NCBI RefSeq assembly: GCF_018320785.1 | Contig: NC_054882.1 | Coordinates: 26,416,719 to 26,480,718 of the forward strand | Direction of reading: 5' to 3' | Origin: Cheilinus undulatus | Lineage: Eukaryota; Chordata; Actinopteri; Labriformes; Labridae | DNA length: 64,000 nt | In this document: piece by piece, positions 22,521 to 35,659 of the stretch | Layout: each line of letters begins with the position of its first letter | How positions within the stretch are numbered: position 1 is the first letter of the stretch | Notes under the pieces: generated by a model | Told to the model about the DNA's origin: nothing | Databases searched by the model: none | Seen by the model: only the letters and a program-made list of their open reading frames with translations | Made by a program: the position numbers and the translations under genes

Positions 22521-24780
22521 GAACAGCCACAGCTCCACTCTACCACAGCTGAACACCACGCTGGCAGCAGTCATTGCCATTGGCTTCCAGTGCAACTAGA
22601 CCCTGTCTGTAGCTACTGCATCATTCTCCTCAAATGATACTGATTGGTCTGTCTCAGATCTGGCACAATTGCTTCAGATTGGAGACATGAAATCTGGTCG
22701 GTCCATCTGCTTTGTAAGGTTAGTGTGTGGTGAGCTTAAGGGATTTGCTTTACTTTTAGAGACAGCAGGATAAGGATTTTTAGGAAACAGGACTTATGAA
22801 TGTAAAGTACAGGGTCAGCAAGGAGTAGCCACTTTTTGTGCATTTTTACTGGAGATACATTTCTCTGCTGAGGTTGCCAAGGATATGACAAAAGGAAAGT
22901 TTTCCAGTGTTTATTGTGATTTGTGTGACATCCACCTTTAAAGACAGACTGTGTCACCCTGTCAGCTTCCCATAGTGCCAATCTACCTGCTCTCCTGGGC
23001 TCTGCTGCAGGTAATGAGTCCTGCTCTAGAGTTAGTGTTGGCCTGCAGATAATGAGAGGGCAACTGTCTGCTGTTTGATAAGCACAGACTCTAACCAAGT
23101 ACCTAATCCTTCTGTGGACCTCAGGTGATCCTGGAGAGTCCAGATGAGTCTACACATCTATGTTCTCTATGCTGTGATTCTGTGTTTACACTTCTACAGC
23201 TGTGCTTCACCCTTAGATAAAGAAAGCCATTTGGCCTCTAATTATATCTCATGTCTTCATTTCTTGCAGCGATAATGACTTGTTGCCTTGCTCTGGCTTG
23301 GCAGCAAGCAGAGACCCAGTGAAAAAAAAGAGAAGAGTCTCTGAGGCATAGCAGCAGCTCCTGAGCCCGGCCTCGGTGACAGCTAATTTACTTCTATTTG
23401 AATGTGACACCCAGCTGCAAGGGAGTAACACCCCAAGTCTAGCAGGCTCCATGCACACTAATGCTGAATAATTTCTAATATCATGGCTGGCTGAGAGAAA
23501 GTGATAGAGGGAGAACATGTGTTAAACCTCAAGGGACGTCGTCCAATGAAACGAGAAATGCATGTGAACCTCAGTTTTAAATATGAGACTTAAACAAATA
23601 ACAAAGAATGCAGACATAATTGATTGTGATGCATTTAAGCCTGGAGGAAAATGCACCTCTCTAACTGAGTTCTCCATACATTAAGAGCAAAGTATGACAC
23701 TTCACAAGTCTGCATAATTAGAGCACCAGACAGAGATGATTTATCGCACAGACATCAGTGCTGCTAAGGGGAAGTGGGCCAACATGAAACACTGATAAGT
23801 TAACTAAATCTGCTAAGTTTAATGAACACACTCCTGAAACTAATTAGGTAAAGATGTGGAGCATCTTCATGTCCCCCTAATGGTAAAGAGAACACATTTA
23901 ATACATGGGCGATGCTCATTTCAAACACATAGGAAAGCAGAGGAAAAGGCTCAAGGATACAGCAATGCCACTGCCGAACTCAGCTCCACTAATTCCCCTG
24001 ATTATTAAACTGAGTTCATTAAGATCTAATGATGGCCAAAGGAGGAGCACAGAGAGAGACACTACAGTGGAGGTGGAAAGAAAAGAAGAGAAGAGAAAGA
24101 AGCACATTTTGAGTTTTTTTTTTTTTTTCTGGAGGTGGTTTGAAAATTGTGTGAAGGCATGGTGAAATTTTTAATTAACCTTGATGATAGCGGAGGAGTG
24201 TAACGGGAGACGCGCTGCAGCAGGAGTTTGCCAAGAGAAGTGTGATTGCTCATCTGCCTGTGTCCCTCTTTGGCCTTTAACAATGAGGAAGTTTTAGCAG
24301 TCTGAATCCACTTATCAGTTCCTGGTAAATGCAGAAAAGAGAGAGAGAGAGGGAGACGCCTGAAGCTGATACAAGGGTAATGAATTTGTGGGAAACATTG
24401 TTGACAGTGAAAGTACAAAGAAACTCCTGTTAACGTTTCTGGCTGTGACTTCCCCAGAAAAAGGCCCACATAAAGCAATCTGCGGACACAGATTTTTTCT
24501 CCAATAGGGAAGCTTCACAGTAGTTTCTCTAGCTGGAAAACCAGACAATGCAGCTTCACTTCCTGTAGAAATGGCTCCCAAATTGGTTTGGCACAGGCAT
24601 GAATTTTGGCTGCATTCATAGAATTGTATTCATCCCCACTTGCAGGATTTAAAAAGCCAAAAACATCCCATATTATGGTTGATTTGCATGCTGCAGTGAT
24701 GCAGTAAACAACTTTGGTTTGCATGTATGCAGGGGTGGTTTAAGAGATTTGGAGGCCCCAGGCAAAGATCAATGTGAATG
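22521..24780. other. Non-coding stretch, nothing recognised
   Basis: Several open frames here are short and lack domain signatures or plausible splice context. A purine-rich/T-run patch lies at about 24060-24130. No repeat family is recognised. Confidence 0.5.
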
Positions 24781-24802
24781 CATATATATATATATATATA
24801 TA
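24781..24802. repeat. (AT)n microsatellite
   Basis: Alternating AT dinucleotides next to the start of a transposon-like repeat. Confidence 0.9.
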
Positions 24803-24804
24803 CA

Positions 24805-25000
24805 CTCAGCACAAAAAGTAAGGAAATTTGTTTTTGGTAGATTATTTCTCAGTTGTAACAATGCTTCTTGGCATATACCATTGGAAAGCCTGTTTATTAC
24901 CCATTTAAATGGTGCCACATTTGTAAGGAACATGCATTTGTGGGATGAGCAGCAGAGCTGAGTACGTGGGTTGCACTCATGAAAAATTTGCGAAATCTTC
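24805..25000 (+). repeat. Interspersed repeat, copy A (second copy inverted at 30030)
   Basis: It starts CAGCACAAAAAGTAAGGAAA and contains CATTGGAAAGCCTGTTTATT. The same text occurs in reverse complement around 30060-30165, so this is a dispersed element, probably the end of a DNA transposon. Confidence 0.6.
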
Positions 25001-25149
25001 TCTGCCAATGCCAAACAGCTGATTTTACCGTTGCTAATCTAAAGGCCACATGAAGTTTGGAGGTCTGTAGCAATTGACTCTGCAGAAAGTTGGCGACCTC
25101 TGCACACGATGCACCTAAGGATCCACTGACCCCGCTCTGTCATTTTATG

Positions 25150-25450
25150 TGGCCTACCACTTCATGGCTGTGTTGCTGTTGCTCCCAATCTCTTCCACTT
25201 TGTTATAATACCACTGACAGTTGACTGTGGAACATTTAGGAGCAAGGAAATTTTACGACTGGACTTGTTGCACAGGTGGCATCCTATCACAGTACCACGC
25301 TGGAATTCACTGAGCTCCTGAGAGCGACCCATCCTTTCACAAATGTTTGTAGAAACAGTCTGCATGCCTAGGTGCTTGATTTTATACACCTGTGGCCATG
25401 GAAGTGATTCAAACACCTGATTTCAATTATTTGGATGGGTGAGTGAATAC
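25150..25450 (-). mobile_element. Tc1-like transposon relic (N-terminal transposase piece)
   Basis: On the - strand the open piece reads MGRSQELSEFQRGTVIGCHL and then a helix-turn-helix with SSRKISLLLNVPQSTVSGII, the typical DNA-binding start of fish Tc1 transposases. The catalytic part is absent. Confidence 0.85.
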
Positions 25451-25459
25451 TTACATACA

Positions 25460-25880
25460 CAATGATTTTTGTCACTTTAAAACCAATTTTGCAGTTTTTT
25501 TCCCTGCTTTTGACCATTTTTACCATCCATTTTTGGCTATCTTTCACCCATTCTTACCACTTTGACCTATTTTTTGTAACTTTAAACACAATGTTATGGC
25601 TTTCTTTTACTACTTTTAACCAGTTTCCCAGCCTATTTCTGCCATTTTTTTCTTTTTAACCCATTTAAGCTGACTTTTATCCTATTTAAGCCATTTTTGC
25701 CACTTCTAACCTATTTTTGCATTTCTCCAACTACTTTCTTCTACTTATTTCTGCCATTTTTTATGCCTATTCCTGCCACTTTTCCTTTCTTAACTTTTAT
25801 TTTTTTTATTTTTTTACCACCAATTTTTGCCAGTTAAAGCCAATTTTTGCCACTCTTTCACTGCTTTTTAGACAACTATT
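25460..25880. repeat. Pyrimidine-rich degenerate tandem tract
   Basis: Units of the form CCATTTTTGCCACTTTTAACC recur imperfectly about 20 times. Open frames here are low-complexity (Phe/Leu-rich) and not genes. Confidence 0.6.
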
Positions 25881-25919
25881 TATTTATTTTTCTCTCAAAG
25901 TTGATTTGATTCCTTCATA

Positions 25920-28900
25920 ATTTTCTGGTAATTTGATGATTGTGCACATCATGACTTTGCGAGAAGTCTGATATTACTATCCAAATGGTTTAGTTCAGTG
26001 TGCCCACCAACATTGTAAACATTACCAATTAAAAGGTGATTATGTTTCAGGGAAATCTGTTTACATCTTGAAAAGACCGTATTGTATAAAGGCATACATA
26101 TATTAAAGTCAGATTTATTTTGTTGCTTTGATAGGAGTGATGATTTCAGGCTTAAAAATAAAAATAGTTATTACTGCGCAACTTTACAATAGACCATGAT
26201 TTTGCTGACCTCCATGGGCCCCCCATATGGTCGGGCCCCAGGGAACATTCTCCTTTATTCCCCCTTATGGGCAGCCATTATTCCCTGCAATTGATCCTCA
26301 TAGTGCAGTTGGCCAAATAAACAGAAATACCTTTTAAATATTGCAGATGCAATAAACTGAACTTGAAGCATCTCTTTAGATCACATATGAGGTGAAATGA
26401 AGAGCTTAGTGTTGGATTTTTTCCATCTTGTTTCATCCTTGAACATATTTATCATGAAGCTGCCAAACTGCATCACTGCATTTCATGTTAAGTACTCCCA
26501 CATGCCATGAACTGAAGGATATGCTACATAGGAGAAGAAACACTGCAAAGACAAGCTGCAGGAGAGGAGATTTGTTGGAGAAAAAAGGCAGCAGGCGAGT
26601 GAGAAAAAGAAAAACAATAATAAGAGAGGAGCAGATGTAACCAGAGCGCCTACAACAATCAGCAGAACCTTCTGAAACAACACAATGCCGAGATCAAGGA
26701 CGGCTGAGGCAAAGCGTTGCAGCAAAAAGAGCAGATAGAGAGCAAGGTGGAGAGAGGGAGAAGTGGGGAAAAGGAGGAGAGTTTCCCCCAGTGAGAATTT
26801 CCTGTGAAGGTGAGTAACAAAGAGCAAATCATGAAGTTGTCTGAGCTGGAACGAAGCCTCCAAACTGAACATCTTCATCTGCTTCCAGACACAGTTGGAC
26901 TCTTCTTTGTGCCGAATAGGAACTAAGCCTGCTGTTTACACTAGCACTGAAAGAAAACAAGCTCTACTGAAAAAACAGAGTCCCAGACTGCCATGGTGTT
27001 CTGATTGATAGCCTTTTTTGAATCATTTAATCTCTGTTTGCATGTTCCAAAATAAAAGATTGAACCATTCAATTGTGGTGCTTAACACTGCCTACATATC
27101 ACAAGCACAATCATTTTAAGACTGCTGAGCGTCATGTAAGACAACTACAACTGAGAGCACTTTTCTATGCAGGCCATACTCAGCCATTCAAATAATAATG
27201 GAGACTGCTATGTAAGGTGTCCATCATTATTACCACAGAGGAAGCAGTGGAGCAAACTTGGGTTAAATGTTTTGCTTGTTTTCTCAACAAGCTCTTATGT
27301 CATAGGACAGCCTGTGTCCAAAGCAGGATTAAATCTTCAGTTAAAAGATTTTTTTTTTTTTTTATACTGGGATGAGCACAATTTTAACCATCTGATGAGA
27401 GCTTGAAGTGAATACATCACAGGATTAATACACAATGTTCTGTTCAAATGTCAGTGATCAAGATCACAATTTCACCTCTTGATGACATGAAATATAATCA
27501 TAGGTAAATTCAGTAGATAACAGTTTGGTATTATAATTTCCAGTAATGAGAGGTTAAATCAGACATGAGATTAACCCCGGCACACACTCCTATTTGGCAA
27601 ACTCTCCTTTATGCACAGAGGAGGAAAGGTGTTTGTCATCCTGTGAGCTGCTGTTTGTGGCTCAGTCAAGGGAAGAAGATTCATTTCACAAACCAAAAAA
27701 ACCTAAATTTGTCAAAGAAACTGGTCAGACATATGGACTGGTCTGAGATCCATCAGAACGAGGTTGTAGTGGAGCTGTGTGAAGTTAAATTCTTCTGCTC
27801 TGATAAAATCTTTGTAACTTGTTAAAATACAAAGAGACAAATTATGTAGTTCTCTCTATCTGCTGAGCATGCAGCTGCTGCCTGGTGTGCACTTTGAGCT
27901 TTTAAAGTGGGTCCTTTTCTTGTTAATTCACGTTACGTCACATTCCCACATTAGGGAACCTTAATTTGCATTCATGCCGTGCCTTGGCCCACCTCATCCC
28001 TCTGTGCCGGGGCCGTGAAGCGTGCTACGCCCAAGCACAGAATGAATGCATACACACTGGCCAAACATACTAGGCTCAAATGTGCCCAGGCACGGTGTGG
28101 ATGGCCTAGTGTGAGGACGCCCTTGTTCTCCTGCTGGACTGCAAACTGTTGCCAGTTACCATGCTGTAATTTGCGTGCTTTTGTGAGTGTTTACTGCTAA
28201 CTGAGCATGTTTTTCTTGGCCAAAAAGGGAGCTAGCTGCGTTAGCCTAATGTGGCCACCGCCATAACTTGAGAGAAGTTGGCTGCCGATCCTTCCTTTTG
28301 CTTGTTAAAGAGGTTTAATTAAGGCTAAAACAGACTGAAACTTATAAAAAATAATCAGGGTTTTTAATTTCTTCTGGTGTTTTGCTATTTCTAAAATGTG
28401 TTTTTCTGCATTTCATGTGAATTATTTGAATCTACTGACAAAAATGCAAAACTGAGATATGTGTTTCTGTTGTTTATTGCTAAATGCTCTCAAACTCATC
28501 CATTTATTTTGCTTACATTACCCAAGGTAATTTTGCATAGCTTGTTTGTTAGCTTTTAAATAATCATACAGTGAGAGTCATAATTTACCCTAGCAGTTAT
28601 TTTACAAGATGTCTCTTTCAACATTAGACATAGAAAGGGTACAGTTTGTTCTGTGCTCAATAAAGTACCTTATATTTAACAGGCATGTGGTGAAAGGGTT
28701 ACATCATTAAAATAAGAGCAAAGAACAGCACTGAAAGCTGAAATGTGTTTTCACTCTTCTGCTGACCTGCTTCAGCATGAGTTTGCAATTATTACATGAA
28801 GGGTTAAGTCGTATTAAGGCCAGTGTACACAATGGCTGCTACCGCTGTAGCTGATAGCTTGGATGTAGCGACAGCTTAACAAGTCCTCAACCATATTTCT

Positions 28901-29330
28901 TTATTATAACAGGAGCAAAGAGCTATACCAAAAGCCTCTCTCAGTAGATATGTTTTTGCATGCCTCCCAATAGGTTTTCATAAATTATGGTAGCACTAGC
29001 CTGTACAGCTCAGGTTAGTAGTGGAGCATGCATGCATACTTCCTTGTTTTGCCTGGTCGTTCTCATGAATGTGACAGACAGAATGTTGGTTTAATCACCT
29101 CCTGAGAATTTTTTTTATTAAGTCTTGCCCTCACCAAACACTTTGTATGGGAGGAGGCAAACATCCATACAAAGTGCACCTTTAAGTGCATCTCACCCAA
29201 GGATACATCCTTTGACCTGAGGAGGAGAGGTAAAAAGTGTCGATTTTAACATCGGACAATGACCTGCATTATCAGTGAGCTACAGTCAAATTTAAACTAC
29301 ACTAGTTACAACACAGTTTTGAGTTGAGTT
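25920..29330. other. Non-coding stretch, nothing recognised
   Basis: No exon-like frame with splice sites and no clear repeat family is visible. A purine-rich patch (about 26520-26820) produces a long low-complexity antisense frame. Confidence 0.5.
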
Positions 29331-29335
29331 TCTCA

Positions 29336-29971
29336 TGCCCCGTCCACAGGGAGATGAACTCGGGTGTATACGTAAAAGTGTTTTGTCGTATCGGCATTTC
29401 ATCCACACGGAAACGTGTTGAGTGACTGTAAATGATACTTTTTGAAAACGGGTCCCAGAGTGCATAAATCCGCAAACAACTACCGTTTTGTCTCTGTGTG
29501 GACTGCTATCCGCATCTTTCTTGAAACGGTTACGCCACACACAGCGTAGCTCCCTTAAGGCACCTGCGCGGGTTCAGCCAAAACAGTAATAGCGGACTAC
29601 ACGGTTGTGTTCGTGCGGCAGAAGCTACTGAGCTTGTTATGGCTTTTACAGAAAAATCTAATGCTCCTTTACCACCACCGCGAAATGCATACACCATATG
29701 TTCTCAAATCCAGCGCGGAGAACAACCAGAAGAGCAACTGAAAGGAAGTTAGTGTCAGTTTTCTGTAATATTCTTCTTCTACTTTGGTGCATTTCCGTGG
29801 CAGAGTTACAGCGCCACGTATAGGCTTGGCATATGAACTACAGCGTTTTCAATCGTTTTAGTGGTTCCGTGGTTACGCGGATATTTCCTGAAACAATCCT
29901 GTCTTTACAGAAAACTATTCCAAAACGAAACAGCTATATATCGTTTTCATCTCCGTGTGGACAAGGCCTTA
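29336..29971. mobile_element. Non-autonomous DNA transposon, long copy
   Basis: The ends are inverted: CCGTCCACAGGGAGATGA on the left and TCATCTCCGTGTGGAC on the right. A shorter relative lies at 43824-44167 with the same internal landmarks. No transposase is encoded. The end sequence suggests a hAT-type MITE, but the superfamily is inference. Confidence 0.7.
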
Positions 29972-30029
29972 GATAATGTTAGTTATTTACCAAGTAAACA
30001 TTTACTGGGGGCTCAACTTAAGTAAGCAT

Positions 30030-30170
30030 ACCACAAAAAAGTAAGAAAATTTGTGTTGGGTAAATTTCTTTCTTTGGGGCCCATTTAGAAGGGAAGTAAA
30101 CAGGCTTTCCAACGGTATAAGAGTTATTGCCAAGAACCACTGTTACAACAAAGAAATGAAATGCTCAGCG
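30030..30170 (-). repeat. Interspersed repeat, copy B (inverted relative to 24805)
   Basis: Its reverse complement contains TTGTAAC, TTCTTGGCA and GTTGGAAAGCCTGTTTACTT in the same order as copy A. Confidence 0.6.
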
Positions 30171-30949
30171 GCACCTTGGCACTACCCTGGAAGTACACTT
30201 GCACTACTGCAGCCACAAGTCCTAATTTTCGTACTATGGTCTGTAATAGCACTTGACCAGACTCCCCTCCTAATTCCCTCTAAAATAATCCTTTACAGAT
30301 ACATAACAAGCTCTAACAGGCTTTGCTCAAGAACTGCAGTGCTTTTATGCTAATTTAAGTATGCCAAACACACCATCACACAGTGAAAATGTCATTAACA
30401 GACTAACTAAATTAGTACAGTAATTTTAACTTGAGAAACTGTTAACTCAGCACACTTAACAAACATCCCACATGCACTCATGCTTACTTATTAAGAACTG
30501 TGGAAGTGAACTTTACAAACTGCTGACTCATGCTGGTCTGGTCTGCTTATCTAATTCATCTCAGAATAAAGTCTGTGCTCTGATCCCGTGACCCTGCATG
30601 GCACTGTTTACGTCTCAATCAATGACTGAAGAAAATGCTGGACAAAGCCTTAGTGACAGCCATTTGGTTACTGAAAGAGGCTTTTTTTTGAGTCCAACCC
30701 TACTGAAAGTGCTGTCTCAAATCATCCTTGTAACAAGACAAAGAGATGGAGCTGAGGTGGGTCTTCAGCCCAATCAGCTACAATAAGCTGGCTTGTGATC
30801 ACATCAGTCACATCTCTATTTATGCATAACTTGTTTCCTTCTTAAAACCAAGATGTCAGCTTATTTCAAAAAGCCCTCATTTTAACATTTTAACATGGGC
30901 ATGTTCATGCGCATCTAAAAAATGTGACTATCATCTAGTAACATTTTTC

Positions 30950-31860
30950 AAATTATTTACTTCAGAAAGTTAAATCCATATATTCAGGGTTTATCTCATA
31001 CAAAGTGAAATACACTTCTTGTCCAAAAGAAAGTAATGACCTGGCTTTTACTAAGCAAATAAGTAAGAGCCTCCCATTGGATAATTACTGCATGGATGAT
31101 TACGTTTCAGCTGGCAACAAGTTATTTAAACCTAACTGATGCAGTGAGTAGCTTCTCTTTTCTTAAACAACCATGTTGGAAGATACATCCTGTGGTCGTA
31201 GAAAAGATGTTAATCTTTTTCAGAAGGGTCAAATTATTGCCATGCATCAAGCAAAGAAAACATCTAAGGAGATTGCTGGAACGACTAAAATTGGAGTAAG
31301 AACTGTCGAATGTATTATTAAAAACTAGAAGGATGGTGGGGAACCATCATCTTTGAGGAAGAAATGTGGTCTGAAAAAAATCTTGAATGGGGTTGGTCAG
31401 ATCTAGGTTCACCAATGTTATGTGCCCAAAGAATGAGGTCAGCTGACTACCTGAATATACTGAATGACCAGGTTAATCTATCAGTGGATTTTTTCTTCCC
31501 TCATAGCATGGGCATACTCAAAGATAACATCAGGCTCAAATTGTGAAAGAGTGGTTCAGGGATCAGAGATCAGTTTTGCACATGGACCACAGTCTAAACC
31601 TTAACCCCACTGAGAATCTTTAGGATGTGCTGAAGAAGACTTTCCACAGCAGTCTGACTCTCTCATCATCAATACAAGATCTTGGCGAAAAATAATGCAA
31701 CTCTGGTTGTGACATTGCAGAAGAGTATCGAAACTATGCCACTGCGAATGCGTGCCATAATCAAAGATAAAGGCGGCCCATCAAATATTAGAGTGTATTT
31801 CTAGACTTTCTTTGTTAGCAAAAATCCATTATCTCAAAACATTAAATATTGTGGAAAATC
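30950..31860 (+). mobile_element. Tc1-like transposon relic
   Basis: The + strand carries a broken transposase: a DNA-binding part near 31210-31370 (KGQIIAMHQAKKTSKEIAGT, followed by a helix-turn-helix), then a frame with premature stops. The catalytic-domain text (for example AACCCCACTGAGAATCTTTA, the region of the last acidic residue) is frameshifted. Confidence 0.8.
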
Positions 31861-32045
31861 CAATTTGCAAAGGCTTCCTGAGCCTTCATTCTCTCACTCC
31901 GGTTCAGACAGAACTCATGAGTGTTATTCTGAGTATGGATATATTATCGATAACTCTCCAGATACTTTATTATTGAACAGTTGTTTTCAACATGGCTCTA
32001 CAGTTGAATTGATTCAAGAGGGCAAGTTTTAGAAAGGTCGAAGAA

Positions 32046-33960
32046 ATGACTCTGACACCAGAGAAGTATTACTTCTGCATGTTCTTCAAAGCAGAGGAGG
32101 TGCCGCTGTCAGAGGGACTAGAACCAGAGAAGCTGGATTTTGACCCTCTAAAAGACATTGCCTGATCCCTTAACCCACCATATCCACCCAGTGAGGAGGA
32201 GCGTCCACAGACACGTGCTGAATCACAGCCTGTGGCAACAATATCTGCTAACTTGGTTGCTAAGTTTCATTTATCAGAGGCTCCTGGAGCTTTGCTACCT
32301 CCAAGTCCTCTGCCTGAGGTCTGCAATCCTTTCTTGGATCAGAGGTTGCTGATTTGTTCTTCCAGCAACGTAAAATCCACACAGCAATGCCCTGCATTTA
32401 CCAGGCATTGGATGAAGATGTTTGTCTGAGGCTCCTCAGTGTGTTGGCCGAGATTAATTACAGGAAAGACACAGAATAAGCCAGGGAGAACATGTTCCAG
32501 GACCTCAAGGTCTTCCAGCATCCATCTCTGAATGACCAACTATCTGAAATCATGTCCCAGTATCTCTTCCAGAGGGCTCAGGGGATTCCTTTACCTCCAA
32601 GTCCTTTGCTTTGAGAGCTGGACTTGGACTACAAGGATGGCACCTACTGGGGACCTAACAAGATCAGGTCCTGGTCCCTGGATGCAAAGTTGGATTTGCT
32701 ATCCCAATATCTCAGCAACAAGACTTGGACGATCCTGCTGCCACCAAGGCATTGTCAGCCACTGGATCAAGATGCAAGGGATGATCAACAAAGAAAAGAG
32801 CTTTGCCTGTTTCCTGCTTTACATGAAGTAGATACTGGACTGATGCCACTCAATGCACTGGCAGATGTTCCTCTGCCTGAGGGCACAATTGATGGACTTG
32901 ATGAAAAGGAAAAATACAGAAACAACAAACAGTTGTTGAGCAGTATGTTAAAGATACTTTGAAAGTTCTTCTCACAAACACTTCAACAGTCCTTCAACCT
33001 TGAGTAAAGACTCCATTAAGACAATGGAAATAAACAGAGATGGAGCTCGGCCTAAGACAGAATCACACATCAACATCTTGGAAGAGTCAATTGATCATGT
33101 GATGGCTGACACATAGAAGGGAAAGTTGGAAATCAACATCCTTTACGCCAAAAACAGCATCAGAAGCTTTGAGCCAAAACAGAAGGACAAGGTGGAATAT
33201 CAAGATATGTCCTTCAGCCTAACACAGGGGATTTCTGATTATTCTGACTTGACTAAAGAGGAACTAATCAGAATCATTGGATCTCTTAAAAGAGATCTAA
33301 AATACCAAGATCACAAATACCAGGATATAATCCAGAAAAGTGCACATAAAGACGTGGAAATCAAGAGGCTGAAAGACGAGAGATGCCCTTAGTCTGCAAA
33401 TCATAACTCTAAGCAAAGATGATCTGCACAGAATCACGTCTCTTTCCATGGAAGTGCACAAACAGATGGCACAGCTGGTGGATAAGACAAAAGCCAACAT
33501 CAGTCTGATCTCCACTCTTGAGCAGAAGACTGATGTGGAGAGGGAACTGAGAAAGAAGGTGAAGGAACTAAAGATGCAAATAGAGCATCATGGTAGTGAA
33601 CCATCCAAGCCTTTACCCTCCCAGCAGGAGATGCTCCAGAGTACAGCTGCAGGGCTAAAGGAGATAAATACAGACACCAGAGTGGACACCTCAACACCAG
33701 TGAAGGCCTCTGAGACAGTCCAGTATGCACACAAGATCAAGCACATCTCTAGATTGAGGAGCTGCAATGAGTCCATTGCCCCAAAAAGCCTCTTCCGACA
33801 AGCGCCGCAGGCCAATGCTGGGACCACCAATAAGGCGCTACATTAAATGAAACCTACAGTGGTTCCACCCAGGATACGACCGGGGATTTCCAGGGGCATC
33901 AGTACCCTGCAAACTGCAGGTGGGACAATGGCTCCCACACCTATAATGCTGCAGATGAAG
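32046..33960 (+). pseudogene. Broken intronless coiled-coil protein gene
   Basis: A long protein-like reading frame without introns is interrupted by stops and shifts. It starts MTLTPEKYYFCMFFKAEEVP (TGA after 39 codons), shifts frame near 32345, runs through 32350-32960 with two more stops, and resumes at 33126-33391 and, in another frame, at 33448-33846. The second half is Glu/Lys-rich with heptads (SLKRDLKYQDHKYQDIIQKS; ELRKKVKELKMQIEHH). I do not recognise the parent gene. Absence of introns and broken frames suggest a processed pseudogene, but I see no clear poly-A tail or target duplication. A lineage-specific gene with real introns is the alternative. Confidence 0.6.
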
Positions 33961-35640
33961 CAATTGCAATGTACAATACAACAGAAAAGAACTATATTTC
34001 CCTTAAAAAGGGAATATTAGTAGTGAATAAAGGACCCAGAAATCACACGTGCGACTGCCTTCTTGACTCGTCTGTATTAAGTGGGGAAGGAGATAAAGGC
34101 TGGATTTGAATGTGGGCTGCCCAATTGGAGGAGAACAACCTCTGTACCTGGCATGCACAGACATAACTACTACGCTACAAGCCCCAATGAACCTAATTAC
34201 CTGATCATCTAATGACAAAAGTGAATGAAAACTCAGAACCAGCCCACAACCGTGGAATCCAGTTGGGAGCATGTGTACAAAAGTTTATTCATTTTGCATT
34301 ACAATAAAGTAGTTTACAAGCTTAGTTCTCTTTTTTCTAAATCACACATACAGTAAAGGGGAGCCACCTTGTCTAAATTATTTTTCCTACTCTATTCTTC
34401 TTGCCTCTTGGCAGGACTTTATTATTTTCCTTGAGGCCAGACCTCCACAGCTGCTGCACCTCATTTACATAAAGCAGCCTGCAGACTTCCTATATATGCA
34501 TACTGTATCTCAAAACAATCATAGATTGTTCCAATATGTGCTATAGAGCTAGAGCTGATTCATGGTGGCTTTGATATAAGCAGACAGAAAATAAAAACTG
34601 AGGGCAAATTTAATAACTGAAGCGATGTTTTTGTTTTACATTAATATGTCATGAACAGTGTGATAACCTAAAATGGATCGCCTCCAATAACAGCTGAAAG
34701 TGTCCCTATAAAGAGTGAAAATACAAATTAAATATAACACTGTAGCATTGGAGAATGGATTCACACTGACAGAGATAATCTGTTGTGTCTGTCTGATGGA
34801 TTAATTCTCTAGTTAACCCAGGCTTTTGATTTAATAAAACTAAAACCCTCGCTGAGCCTGCATATTTACACTGACACATGGTCTGTTGTGCTACAATCAA
34901 ACTGTATCCCTCAAACATTAGGGCTGTTGTTACACCATTGTCCTAGAGTTGTGATAATTTGTTCAATGGAGCTTAAGTTTGCCTCAGCAGTGCATCAATG
35001 TTTAATGGAAAGGTGTTCATTGCAGCAATAACACAGAGAGGGTGAGACCGTCCATTTACTCACACCATCAGTCGCACACCTCTCCATCACGGCTGGCTGA
35101 AATAGCCACAGGACTCTAATGAAGGCCAGCAGGCTGTTTAAGAGTCTGCTGCTCACTGTTGGTCTTCCTCTCTCTGCTGCTTTCAGCGTGACACGTCCTC
35201 GTGTGCAGGACAGTCAGCCTGAAATGCCTAGAGGATACAGTGACATATGTACTTGGAACATCATAATGGCACAAAACCATTGATATCACTTACAGCTCAG
35301 AGGCGATACATCACTTAAAGGTCAGGGGAAGAGATGGTTCTATCAGTCCTTTTCCTCATCTCTTCTATATGCTCTTTGAAGGTCAGATCTGGGGGAGAAA
35401 AAAGGGGAAGGAGAAGCTGTACAGTTACTGCATGATGGGGGTGGGGGGGCAAATTGTAATCTTGCACAACTAGTGTTCAAAAAACTGCTGCTTTTATATC
35501 ATTGCTTACAAAAGTAAATATAGCAATAAAAGACTAAACTTTTCCTGTTTTAGGTCAGTTAGGATTACCCAAATTATCTCTATTTGCTAAATGCCAGAGT
35601 AATGGGAGAGAGAATTTTTTCATTACTTTCCTCAGAGTAA
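33961..35640. other. Non-coding stretch, possibly with conserved elements
   Basis: No gene is seen. The part 35040-35260 is balanced in composition and free of recognisable repeats, as non-coding regulatory elements often are, but only a cross-species alignment could show conservation. Confidence 0.35.
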
Positions 35641-35659
35641 TAAGTTTACATTTCCTTAG

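Noticed and set aside
26483..26878. A 131-codon - strand frame rich in Leu and Phe
   Set aside because: It reflects a purine-rich + strand tract; no start context, signal or family features beyond low complexity.
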